Shown here piece by piece: positions 17,598-25,110 of a DNA stretch of 64,000 nucleotides. The stretch is from DASCOT01 sp036012155 (GTDB lineage: Bacteria > Acidobacteriota > UBA890 > WLXD01), in the NCBI GenBank assembly GCA_036012155.1, contig DASCOT010000113.1:1-64000 (forward strand), given 5' to 3'. A program made the translations under genes and the position numbers. The first letter of the stretch is position 1. The number at the start of each line of letters is the position of its first letter. The notes under the pieces are model-generated. The model searched no databases. It saw only the letters and a program-made list of their open reading frames with translations, and was not told the DNA's origin.

Positions 17598-18892
17598 GGC
17601 TCCAGCCGCCCGAGCATGCGCGGGAACGGGATCGTCTCGCGCAGGTGCGGGCGGCCGGCGACCCACGCTACGAGGCGCTCCAATCCCATGCCGAAGCCCG
17701 AGTGCGGCACCGTCCCGTAGCGTCTGAGGTCCATGTACCAGGCGTATGGCTCCAGTGGCAGCCGGTGCTCGCGCAGCCGGGCCTCCAATAAGTCAGGATC
17801 ATGAATACGCTGGCCGCCACCTACGAGCTCACCGCATCCTTCGGGGGCGATCATGTCGCAGCCCAGCACGAGGTCGGGCTGCTCGGGGTCCGGTTCCATG
17901 TAGAACGGCTTGATCTTCGTCGGGAACCGGCTGATAAAGACGGGGCGATCGTAGGCGTCGGAGATGATCGTCTCGTGGCCACCGCCGAAATCGTCGCCCC
18001 ACTCGAACTCCTCGCCGGCACTCTTGAGGATCTCTACCGCCTCGTCGTAGTGGACTCGTGGGAATGGACTGAGCACGGCCTGCAGCCTTCGGGTGTCACG
18101 CTCGAGTGTCTCCAGCTCGTTGGCACATGCCGTCAAGGCGCCCTGCACGACGGTGACGATGAAATCCTCCGCCAGATCCATGATGTCCTCGAGATCAGCG
18201 TACGCGACCTCTGGCTCGAGCATCCAGAACTCGGTCAGGTGGCGCCGCGTCTTCGATTTTTCGGCCCGGAAGGTCGGCCCGAAGCAGAAGACCTTGCCGT
18301 GCGCCATAGCTGCAGCCTCTTGATACAGCTGGCCGCTCTGCGTGAGAAAGGCCGAGCGACCGAAATAGTCGGTCTCGAACAGGCTCGTTGTCCCCTCGAC
18401 CGATAGCGGCGTCAACACTGGGCTGTCGATGAGCGTGAACCCGCGATCGTGGAAATAGTCGCGACAGAGCCTCTCGAGCTTGCTACGCACACGCAGGATG
18501 GCGTGTTGCTGCGAGGACCGCAGCCACAAATGGCGCCGATCCATCAGAAACTCGATGCCGTGCTCCTTCGGCGTAATCGGATAGTCGTGGACCGGCTGCA
18601 GCACCTCCACGGCGGCCAATCCGATCTCGACGCCACCGAGTGCTCGCTCGTCCGCCTTCACACGTCCGGTAACAAAGACAGACGACTCCTGCCCGAGCAC
18701 GTCGATCAGTTCCCAGAGCTGCTGGTCGATCTTGCTGCGGACCGCTACTGCCTGCACGACACCGGTGCCGTCGCGAACCTGCAGGAACGCGATCTTGCCG
18801 CTCGAGCGCTTGTTGTAAACCCAGCCGCGGACGCGCACTTCCGAGTCAACGTGATCGGCGAGATTTTCGACGTACACAAACGGCGGCAACAC
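17594..18892 (-). CDS. asnS: Asparagine--tRNA ligase
   Basis: This class IIb synthetase has an N-terminal OB-fold anticodon-binding domain (EVRVRGWVYNKRSSGKIAFLQ is the start of it). Its catalytic core contains FRAEKSKTRRHLTEFWMLEPE (motif 2 region) and GFGMGLERLVAWV (motif 3). The 432 residues are normal. The Asp/Asn discrimination looks AsnRS-like, because the insert typical of bacterial AspRS is absent. The GTG start at 18892 has GGAG five bases upstream. Confidence 0.93.
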   Translation of the reverse strand: MLPPFVYVENLADHVDSEVRVRGWVYNKRSSGKIAFLQVRDGTGVVQAVAVRSKIDQQLWELIDVLGQESSVFVTGRVKADERALGGVEIGLAAVEVLQPVHDYPITPKEHGIEFLMDRRHLWLRSSQQHAILRVRSKLERLCRDYFHDRGFTLIDSPVLTPLSVEGTTSLFETDYFGRSAFLTQSGQLYQEAAAMAHGKVFCFGPTFRAEKSKTRRHLTEFWMLEPEVAYADLEDIMDLAEDFIVTVVQGALTACANELETLERDTRRLQAVLSPFPRVHYDEAVEILKSAGEEFEWGDDFGGGHETIISDAYDRPVFISRFPTKIKPFYMEPDPEQPDLVLGCDMIAPEGCGELVGGGQRIHDPDLLEARLREHRLPLEPYAWYMDLRRYGTVPHSGFGMGLERLVAWVAGRPHLRETIPFPRMLGRLEP

Positions 18893-18949
18893 GGCGGCTC
18901 CGTCAGCGGTTGGCAGTGACCGAAAAGGTACCGTCGCACTCAGCGCAAG

Positions 18950-19960
18950 TCACGCCTGGAGGCGACCGAAGCCCCGCAGCTGCCGCTGAGCGTCGTCCCA
19001 TCCCAGCGCCGTCAGCGCTGCGCTGGCGTGCCTCCACGTGCGCGGCGCAAACTGCGCATATTCGCTATTGCCAACGACCGCCACTTGGTACCCGAATGTC
19101 CCGAGGGCCTTGAGGCAGCGCTGCAAACCGACGAGGCAGAAAGCCTGCCGGGCCGCTGGAGGCAAGCCTACCGGGTGCGGCGGAACCTCGGCGGCGGCAG
19201 ACAATTCGATGCGACATCGGCAACCCGCCCAGAAGCTTGCCAACGTCTCGGTTGCGATGACCGGATCGACATCGCAGTAGTTGTCCCAGATGAGCGACAC
19301 GATGTCGTACAGCATCGGCCCCGACATGACATCCTGGAAGTCGAGCACCATCAGCCGGTCACCGGCCACCAGCAGATTGCGTGCATGGTAGTCACGATGG
19401 CACAGCGCTTGCGGCAGGCGCACGATCTCTGACACCAGGCGGTCGTAAACACGTGCTCGGGAGCCGTCGTCCCGATCAACTCCCAACCAGCCCCGGAGAG
19501 CGTGCCGCTCCATAAAGTCGAGCTCCTGGCGTAGCCGCGCGGCGTCCAGGCCCACGTCCGGGTTGGGAGCCAGGTGTCGGCGACCGTGGCGCTGTAGATG
19601 GACAATCGCCCGCGCCGCCTGTCGATACAGCCGACCGATCCGTGCCGGCTCTGCCCGGTCGAGCAGCTCCTCCCCCCCGTCTTCGACCACGACTGCGTAC
19701 ACGCCGAGCGACCGTATCCGTGGGACTCGAATGCCGGCGCGCTGGAAGAACGCCGCCGTCTTCACGTAGCGCGCTGCACCGGTTGGCTCGTCCTTCGGAT
19801 AGACCACCAGGATGCTCGAGTCTGCCTCTTTGGTGACGCGAAAAAACCGCCGGGTCGAGGCGTGGCCGGTCAGGCGACCCAGCTGCGCATCGGCAGGTAG
19901 CGCAAGCCCCTCCAGGACGCCCTCGCCGGCGAGCTCGGCGTGGATCGCCTGGCGCGTCAC
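18950..19960 (-). CDS. amgK: AmgK-like anomeric sugar kinase (aminoglycoside phosphotransferase fold)
   Basis: The 336-residue protein has a choline/aminoglycoside kinase fold. ALCHRDYHARNLLVAGDRL (catalytic Asp190, Asn195) and VLDFQDVMSGPMLYDIVSL (Asp207, metal binding) are visible. In Pseudomonas and Caulobacter, AmgK phosphorylates MurNAc or GlcNAc at C1 so that MurU can make the UDP-sugar in cell-wall recycling. Here the gene overlaps a MurU-like nucleotidyltransferase gene in a GTGA, which supports the assignment. Substrate is inferred from context and not from residues. Confidence 0.85.
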   Translation of the reverse strand: MTRQAIHAELAGEGVLEGLALPADAQLGRLTGHASTRRFFRVTKEADSSILVVYPKDEPTGAARYVKTAAFFQRAGIRVPRIRSLGVYAVVVEDGGEELLDRAEPARIGRLYRQAARAIVHLQRHGRRHLAPNPDVGLDAARLRQELDFMERHALRGWLGVDRDDGSRARVYDRLVSEIVRLPQALCHRDYHARNLLVAGDRLMVLDFQDVMSGPMLYDIVSLIWDNYCDVDPVIATETLASFWAGCRCRIELSAAAEVPPHPVGLPPAARQAFCLVGLQRCLKALGTFGYQVAVVGNSEYAQFAPRTWRHASAALTALGWDDAQRQLRGFGRLQA

Positions 19961-21015
19961 GGACAGCTGGCCGGCGGTGCGGAGGCGCCGAAGGGGACCA
20001 TTCCCTCGTGCGTGAAGACGGCCTCCTCAGCCTCGGTACCCGGCGGCACGCCAACACCTTCCATGACCACCACGCGGTGCAATCGACACCGCGGGCCGAC
20101 GTTGGAGCCTCTCCACAGCACACTCTCGGTCACTCGACTGCCACCCTCGACGCGACAAACATCGGCCGCCACTAGCCCCCTCAGAATGCTGCCGTGCTTG
20201 AGACGGGCACCGGCACCAATGAGGAAGGGAGGCTCAAGCCTGACGTTTTCTATGTGGGTATCTGGACTCACGTAGCCACTGCTCAGGAGCCGCCGTGACC
20301 GCGCGTAGCCGAGCGAGGCGTGGCCATGATTCAGGGCGGCAAGCTGAGCATCGATATAGCGGCCCGGATCACCGGCCTCGTACCAGCTGCCGGACAACGG
20401 CAGCGCATGCACCGGCAGCTCGGCGCGCAGTAGCGATCTGTACACCGGATCGACCATCCCCAGCGGCTCGTCGGGCGGAAGCGATTCCAAGACTTCCCGC
20501 TCCACTAGGTGCACCCCTGAGAACACACCCTCCACGGTACGTTCGGTGGTCGGCGCCGGATCACCCGGAAAGGCGATCAAGCGTCCAGCGTCGCTCGCGG
20601 TGACGGTCGGGTATCCGCGCGACGATTCGCCCCGGTACAGTCCCAAGGTTGCCAGAGCCCCGCTGCCATGCTGACGCAACAGCGGGCCGAGAGCCAGTGA
20701 CGCGACGGTGTCGCCGTTGACTAGCAACGTCGTAGGGCGGAGCTGTTCCAGGATCCGCCTTGGGCCCCCGGCGGTACCGAGCAGGCGCTCCTCGACGCTA
20801 TAGCGAATCCTCATTTGGAACGCTAGCTTGCCGTACGTACCCGCGATCGAATCAGGCTGGTGGTGGAGGTTGATCCAGACCTCTCGGAACCCACAACGAC
20901 GGAGCCAGTCGAGCGTGTAGTCGAGGAGGGGCCGATTCAGAAACGGCACGACCGCCTTGGCACAGTCGGCGGTCAGCGGGCGCAGACGCACGGCTTTCCC
21001 GGCCGCCAACACCAT
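19957..21015 (-). CDS. MurU-like nucleotidyltransferase with C-terminal left-handed beta-helix
   Basis: The protein has 352 residues. Its N-terminal nucleotidyltransferase domain (about 1-225) starts MVLAAGKAVRLRPLTADCAKA, and LLVNGDTVASLALG carries the metal-binding Asp. Residues about 240-340 form hexapeptide-type repeats (LIGAGARLKHGSILRGLVAA, ESVLWRGSNVGPRCRL) and end with GVGVPPGTEAEEAVF. Pseudomonas MurU lacks such a helix. The signature GxGxR reads GKAVR here. The start is very close to the first strand; an upstream non-standard start cannot be excluded. The overlapping AmgK-like kinase suggests UDP-MurNAc or UDP-GlcNAc recycling; a mannose or glucose pyrophosphorylase is the alternative. 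Confidence 0.85.
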   Translation of the reverse strand: MVLAAGKAVRLRPLTADCAKAVVPFLNRPLLDYTLDWLRRCGFREVWINLHHQPDSIAGTYGKLAFQMRIRYSVEERLLGTAGGPRRILEQLRPTTLLVNGDTVASLALGPLLRQHGSGALATLGLYRGESSRGYPTVTASDAGRLIAFPGDPAPTTERTVEGVFSGVHLVEREVLESLPPDEPLGMVDPVYRSLLRAELPVHALPLSGSWYEAGDPGRYIDAQLAALNHGHASLGYARSRRLLSSGYVSPDTHIENVRLEPPFLIGAGARLKHGSILRGLVAADVCRVEGGSRVTESVLWRGSNVGPRCRLHRVVVMEGVGVPPGTEAEEAVFTHEGMVPFGASAPPASCP

Positions 21016-21068
21016 GACGCCGAGCCGCGTGCCGTCGAACTGGAGCGCGTCGTCTCTCAGATCTGTCG

Positions 21069-21638
21069 TCAGAACGTGAGGAGCTCCTGCCGCTTGGCCT
21101 CGGCCATTTCGTCCACTCGATCGCAGAACTTGTCGGTCAGCTCCTGCCCGAGCTTGAGCGCGCGGTGTGCGTCATCCTGCGAGATCTCTTTGTCGTTCTC
21201 AATTCGCTTGATCTCGTCGTTCACGTCGCGGCGAATCTGCCGCAGCTCCGTCTTGCCATGTTCCGAGATCGTTCCGACGTTCTTCGCAAGGTCCTGCCGA
21301 CGCTCTTCGGTCAGCTCGGGGATCGGTACGCGAATCACCGCTCCGTCGTTGTTCGGATTCAGCCCCAGATCCGCCTGCAGGATCGCCTTCTCGATGGCAG
21401 CGATGGAGCCTCTGTCATAGGGCTGCACGACCAGCAACTGTGGTTCTGGAGCCGCCAGGCTAGCGAGCTGATTCAACGGCGTCGATGTGCCGTAATAGTC
21501 GACCAGCACGTCGTCGAGAACTGCGGTGCTCGCACGGCCGGTCCGAATCGTTCGCAGCTCGTGCATCAACGCCTCGATAGCGTCGTTCATCCGCTGTTGT
21601 CCAACTCGCAGCGCCTGCTGGACGGCGTCTTCGGTCAT
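21069..21638 (-). CDS. frr: Ribosome recycling factor
   Basis: RRF splits post-termination ribosomes together with EF-G. The 189 residues show EALMHELRTIRTGRAST, VDYYGTSTPLNQLASL and AIRVPIPELTEERRQDL-like sequence (VIRVPIPELTEERRQDL), followed by the long helix typical of the family. It lies 12 bases after pyrH, in the standard rpsB-tsf-pyrH-frr order. Confidence 0.97.
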   Translation of the reverse strand: MTEDAVQQALRVGQQRMNDAIEALMHELRTIRTGRASTAVLDDVLVDYYGTSTPLNQLASLAAPEPQLLVVQPYDRGSIAAIEKAILQADLGLNPNNDGAVIRVPIPELTEERRQDLAKNVGTISEHGKTELRQIRRDVNDEIKRIENDKEISQDDAHRALKLGQELTDKFCDRVDEMAEAKRQELLTF

Positions 21639-21650
21639 CGCTCGAGCACC

Positions 21651-22394
21651 TCAGCTGCTATGGGAGTACTCCAGGGGAGCGATCAGTGATCCGATCGGCT
21701 CACCACGGATTGCCGCAACGATATTACCGGATTCCCGCATGTTGAAGATCAGAATGGGAAGCTCATTCTCCATACAATGGGCGACAGCCGCGGAGTCCAT
21801 CACCCCGAGACGGCGGCTCAGCACCTCCTCGAACGTCGGGCGCTCGATCAAACGGGCCTCCGGATCTCGTGCCGGGTCAGCGGTGAACACTCCATCGACC
21901 TTGGTGCCCTTCATCAGCACATCGGCGTCCATCTCCAACGCCCGCAGCGCGGCCGCCGTGTCGGTGGAAAAGTACGGGCTACCGGTGCCAGCCGCAAAGA
22001 TGACCACGCGACCCTTCTGTAAGTGCCTCTGCGCCCGACGACGGATGAACGGCTCGGCAACCTGGTCCATGCGCAGCGCCGACATAACGCGGGTATCCAG
22101 GTCGCTCTTCTCGAGCGCATCCTGCAGCGCCAGACTGTTCATGACCGTCGCCAGCATGCCGATGTGATCGGCAGTGACACGGTCAATTCCGAGATCCTTG
22201 GCGTTTATTCCGCGGAAGATATTCCCACCGCCGATTACGATGCCCATTGCATCGCACGCCGAGCGCGCCTCGCGGATCTGGTCGGCAATCGCGTGCGTGA
22301 CCCGGTGATCGATCCCGTACTCCCCCGAGCCCAGCAACACTTCGCCCGAGAGCTTCAGAAGCACGCGCCGATACGCTGGTCGTGCGTCGGTCAT
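21651..22394 (-). CDS. pyrH: UMP kinase
   Basis: PyrH phosphorylates UMP to UDP. The amino acid kinase fold begins YRRVLLKLSGEVLLG, followed by IGIVIGGGNIFRG-like MGIVIGGGNIFRG, FAAGTGSPYFSTDTAAALRA and the closing hydrophobic strand LPILIFNMRESGNI. The 247 residues are normal. It lies between tsf and frr. Confidence 0.97.
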   Translation of the reverse strand: MTDARPAYRRVLLKLSGEVLLGSGEYGIDHRVTHAIADQIREARSACDAMGIVIGGGNIFRGINAKDLGIDRVTADHIGMLATVMNSLALQDALEKSDLDTRVMSALRMDQVAEPFIRRRAQRHLQKGRVVIFAAGTGSPYFSTDTAAALRALEMDADVLMKGTKVDGVFTADPARDPEARLIERPTFEEVLSRRLGVMDSAAVAHCMENELPILIFNMRESGNIVAAIRGEPIGSLIAPLEYSHSS

Positions 22395-22434
22395 GCACGA
22401 ATCTCCAAATGAACGGCCACCCCGCCCCCGGTGG

Positions 22435-23073
22435 TCACTCCTCGGTGCTGACGGGCTTGCGCACCGCTAGGGTGGCATCCGAATCACCGATCGCCAGCCG
22501 CGAGAACCGCCCTATCCGGATATTCTCTCCGAGCTTGGTCACCGCGTCGGTGATCAGATCCGTGACCTTCCTGTCCGGCTCCTTGACGAAGCCCTGCTCT
22601 AGCAGACAGGTCTCGGCCAGGTAGCGGTTGACCTTTCCGTCGACGATCTTGTCGATGATGTTCTCCGGCTTACCCTCCGACAGCGCTTGCTCACGGTACA
22701 CCTCGCGCTCGGAATCCAGGGCAGCCGCATCGACATCCTCTCGTGCGATGTGCTTGGGGTTGGCTGCCGCCACGTGCATGGCCAAGTCGCGAGCAAGCGA
22801 TACGAAGTCTTCGTTTCGTGCAACGAAGTCCGTCTCGCAGTTGAGCTCTAGCAACACCGCGATCTTGCCGCCCATGTGGACGTACGACTCGATGCGCCCC
22901 TCGGTGGCAGCGCGGCCGGCCTTCTTGGCCGCCTTCGCCTTACCCATGGTGCGGAGAATCTTGATCGCCTCATCGATGTCGCCACTGGCTTCGCGCAACG
23001 CATGTTTGCAATCCATGAAGCCGACGCCGGTGCGCTCTCTGAGCTCTTTGACAGCGGCCGCACTAATATCCAT
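22435..23073 (-). CDS. tsf: Elongation factor Ts
   Basis: EF-Ts regenerates EF-Tu-GTP. The N-terminal UBA-like domain contains VKELRERTGVGFMDCKHAL, and the core contains CETDFVARNEDFVSLARDLA with the Asp-Phe pair that contacts EF-Tu. I took the ATG at 23073 (MDISAAAVKE) with GAGGACGGAAGAG upstream; the open frame adds seven unconserved residues. At 212 residues this is the short form with a single core subdomain. Confidence 0.96.
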   Translation of the reverse strand: MDISAAAVKELRERTGVGFMDCKHALREASGDIDEAIKILRTMGKAKAAKKAGRAATEGRIESYVHMGGKIAVLLELNCETDFVARNEDFVSLARDLAMHVAAANPKHIAREDVDAAALDSEREVYREQALSEGKPENIIDKIVDGKVNRYLAETCLLEQGFVKEPDRKVTDLITDAVTKLGENIRIGRFSRLAIGDSDATLAVRKPVSTEE

Positions 23074-23154
23074 CTCTTCCGTCCTCGTACACAAAGTTCG
23101 TGGTAGTCGCGGACGCGTCCACGTCCACCGGCAGTAGCTGGTAAGGGTTCGGCG

Positions 23155-24165
23155 TCAGGCCTCGTCGGCCTCGGACGCTGTCTCCGACTCGGTGTCCGGT
23201 TTCTCTGGCGCGTCTGCCTCGGCCGATTCGTCGGCTGCCTGGGCCTCCTCCGACGTGGCTTCCACCTCTGCCGCCGCACCCTCGACTGCCACCTCGGCGT
23301 CGTCAGGAGTGCCCGCCGCCTCGGCCGCCTCACCCTCGGCTACCTCTTCAACTTCTTCCGCCTTGTCGGGCTCGGCTTGTTCCGCTTGGTCAGCCGCGGC
23401 CTGTTCCGCCTTGTCGGCCTCGGCTTGCTTCGCTTGGTCGGCCTCGGCACGCTCGCGAGCCGCCTCTTCGATGCTGGCGTCGTACGTTCCACGTCCCGCC
23501 AGCAGCGCGTTGGCTGCCGCCCAGCAATACAATCGGATCGCGCGCAGGGCGTCGTCGTTGCCTGGAACGACAAAATCGATCCCATCCGGATCACAATTCG
23601 TGTCTACGATCGCGACAACCGGGATACCCAGCTTCAGCGCCTCGTCGACGGCAATCCGCTCGCGGCGGATGTCCATCACGAAGACGACGTCGGGCAAGCC
23701 GCCCATGTGCTTGATTCCGACGAGGTTACGATCGAGCTTGAACAACTCACGCTTGAGCTTCAGCACTTCCTTCTTCGGCAAGAGGTCGAACCGTCCGTCC
23801 TCAGCCATCGCCTCGAGGTCTTTATAGCGCTCGATGCTCTTGCGTATCGTCTGGTAATTGGTGAGCAGCCCCCCGAGCCAGCGGTGGTTGACGTAGTACT
23901 GTCCGCAGCGGGTAGCCTCCTCGGCGATCGTTTCCTGCGCCTGTCGCTTCGTGCCGACGAACAGGACCTTGCCGCCCTGCGCCGCCTCCTGTTCCAGAAA
24001 GCTGAGCGCATCCTTCCACGCGGCCTGCGTCTTCTGCAGGTCGATGATGTAGATACCGTTCTTCTTGCCGAAGCTGAATGGCTTCATCTTCGGGTTCCAA
24101 CGCCCGGTCTGATGGCCGAAATGGACCCCGGCCTCGAGCAGTTGCCGCAGCGAAACGCCGACCAC
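23155..24165 (-). CDS. rpsB: 30S ribosomal protein S2 with long acidic C-terminal tail
   Basis: The S2 core is residues 1 to about 235: LLEAGVHFGHQTGRWNPKMK, NHRWLGGLLTNYQTIRKSI, LPDVVFVMDIRRERIAVDEA and GIPVVAIVDTNCDPDGID. About 100 further residues follow, built almost entirely of Ala, Glu, Asp, Gln, Lys and Ser, with a semi-repeating stretch around 240-275 (EADQAKQAEADKAEQ and similar). The usual S2 is 230-260 residues. The GTG start at 24165 has AGGAGG four bases upstream. tsf follows, as usual. Confidence 0.96.
   Translation of the reverse strand: MVGVSLRQLLEAGVHFGHQTGRWNPKMKPFSFGKKNGIYIIDLQKTQAAWKDALSFLEQEAAQGGKVLFVGTKRQAQETIAEEATRCGQYYVNHRWLGGLLTNYQTIRKSIERYKDLEAMAEDGRFDLLPKKEVLKLKRELFKLDRNLVGIKHMGGLPDVVFVMDIRRERIAVDEALKLGIPVVAIVDTNCDPDGIDFVVPGNDDALRAIRLYCWAAANALLAGRGTYDASIEEAARERAEADQAKQAEADKAEQAAADQAEQAEPDKAEEVEEVAEGEAAEAAGTPDDAEVAVEGAAAEVEATSEEAQAADESAEADAPEKPDTESETASEADEA
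23350..23460 (-). repeat. Degenerate heptad-like coding repeat in the rpsB tail
   Basis: The codons for residues about 237-272 of S2 repeat short blocks such as GACAAGGCGGAACAG and GACCAAGCG with point differences. The protein repeats Gln-Ala-Glu and Asp-Lys-Ala-Glu blocks. This resembles growth by slippage or local duplication inside a gene. Confidence 0.5.
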
Positions 24166-24173
24166 GATTCCTC

Positions 24174-24566
24174 CTAACGCTTGCTGAACTGGAATCTGGC
24201 GCGTGCACCCTTCAGACCGTACTTCTTGCGCTCCTTACGGCGAGCGTCACGCGTCAGTAATCCGTGTTCCTTGAGGGCAGCGCGGAGGCCGGGATCGGAA
24301 TCCAGGAGCGCGCGCGCCACACCGTGTCGCACTGCCCCTGCCTGGCCCGATGGCCCGCCGCCTTTCACCGTAATCATGAGATCAACCTTGCCTTCGGCTG
24401 CAGCCACCTGCAGCGGCAAGGTCACGGCCGCACGATGCGTTGCAATCGGAAAGTAGTGCTCCAGGGTCCGTCGATTGACGGTGATCTCCCCGGTCCCCGG
24501 GCGCATGAACACCCGCGCAATCGACGACTTCCGTTTGCCAGTGCCGTAGTACCGAACCTCTGTCAT
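24174..24566 (-). CDS. rpsI: 30S ribosomal protein S9
   Basis: The 130-residue protein begins MTEVRYYGTGKRKSSIARVF and ends with the basic tail RARFQFSKR that reaches the P-site tRNA. GGGPSGQAGAVRHGVARALL is diagnostic. The open frame extends upstream, but the ATG at 24566 has GAGGAG just before it and lies ten bases after rplM. Confidence 0.97.
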   Translation of the reverse strand: MTEVRYYGTGKRKSSIARVFMRPGTGEITVNRRTLEHYFPIATHRAAVTLPLQVAAAEGKVDLMITVKGGGPSGQAGAVRHGVARALLDSDPGLRAALKEHGLLTRDARRKERKKYGLKGARARFQFSKR

Positions 24567-24576
24567 GGTCTCCTCA

Positions 24577-25014
24577 TCAAGCCTTGTCGCCAACGAACGG
24601 CTCGGGATGCTGGCTCGCATGCGGGTGATCAGGACCCGCGTACACGCGTAGCTTTCCGTACATCTGTCGACCCAATCGGGTTTTCGGAAGCATCCCCTTT
24701 ACGGCAGCCTCGAGCACGCGCTCTGGATGCGTCTCCAAGACACGACGCGCGGTGGTTTCCTTCAGGCCACCCGGATACCCGCTATACCGATAGTACTTCT
24801 TGTCATCGAGCTTGTTGCCCGTCAAGGCGATCTTCTCGGCATTCACCACCACCACGTGGTCGCCACAGTCCAAGAAGGGCGTGTAGATCGCCTTGTGCTT
24901 CCCCATTAGTAACCGGGCAATCGTCGTGGCTAGGCGACCCAGAACTTGGCCCTCGGCATCGACCGACCACCAACGGCGCTCGATGTCCTTGGCGGATGGA
25001 TATGGCGTACTCAT
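24577..25014 (-). CDS. rplM: 50S ribosomal protein L13
   Basis: L13 binds 23S rRNA early in assembly. Recognised parts are WWSVDAEGQVLGRLATTIAR, DCGDHVVVVNAEKIALTGNK, YYRYSGYPGGLKE and VKGMLPKTRLGRQMYGKLRV. The 145 residues are normal. It is paired with rpsI and follows pnp after 96 bases. Confidence 0.97.
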   Translation of the reverse strand: MSTPYPSAKDIERRWWSVDAEGQVLGRLATTIARLLMGKHKAIYTPFLDCGDHVVVVNAEKIALTGNKLDDKKYYRYSGYPGGLKETTARRVLETHPERVLEAAVKGMLPKTRLGRQMYGKLRVYAGPDHPHASQHPEPFVGDKA

Positions 25015-25110
25015 CGGATCAACCTTGTCTTGCGGGTCCGTCCACCGGTGCGGCCTTCTCGGTACCCAGCGTATCGTTGCAAGCTCGCCTCGGCATTCTC
25101 TAATCGACCT

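Noticed and set aside
23170..23470. Repetitive DNA that could be taken for a tandem array or CRISPR.
   Set aside because: It is in frame within rpsB, irregular in unit length and encodes the acidic tail; there are no spacers.
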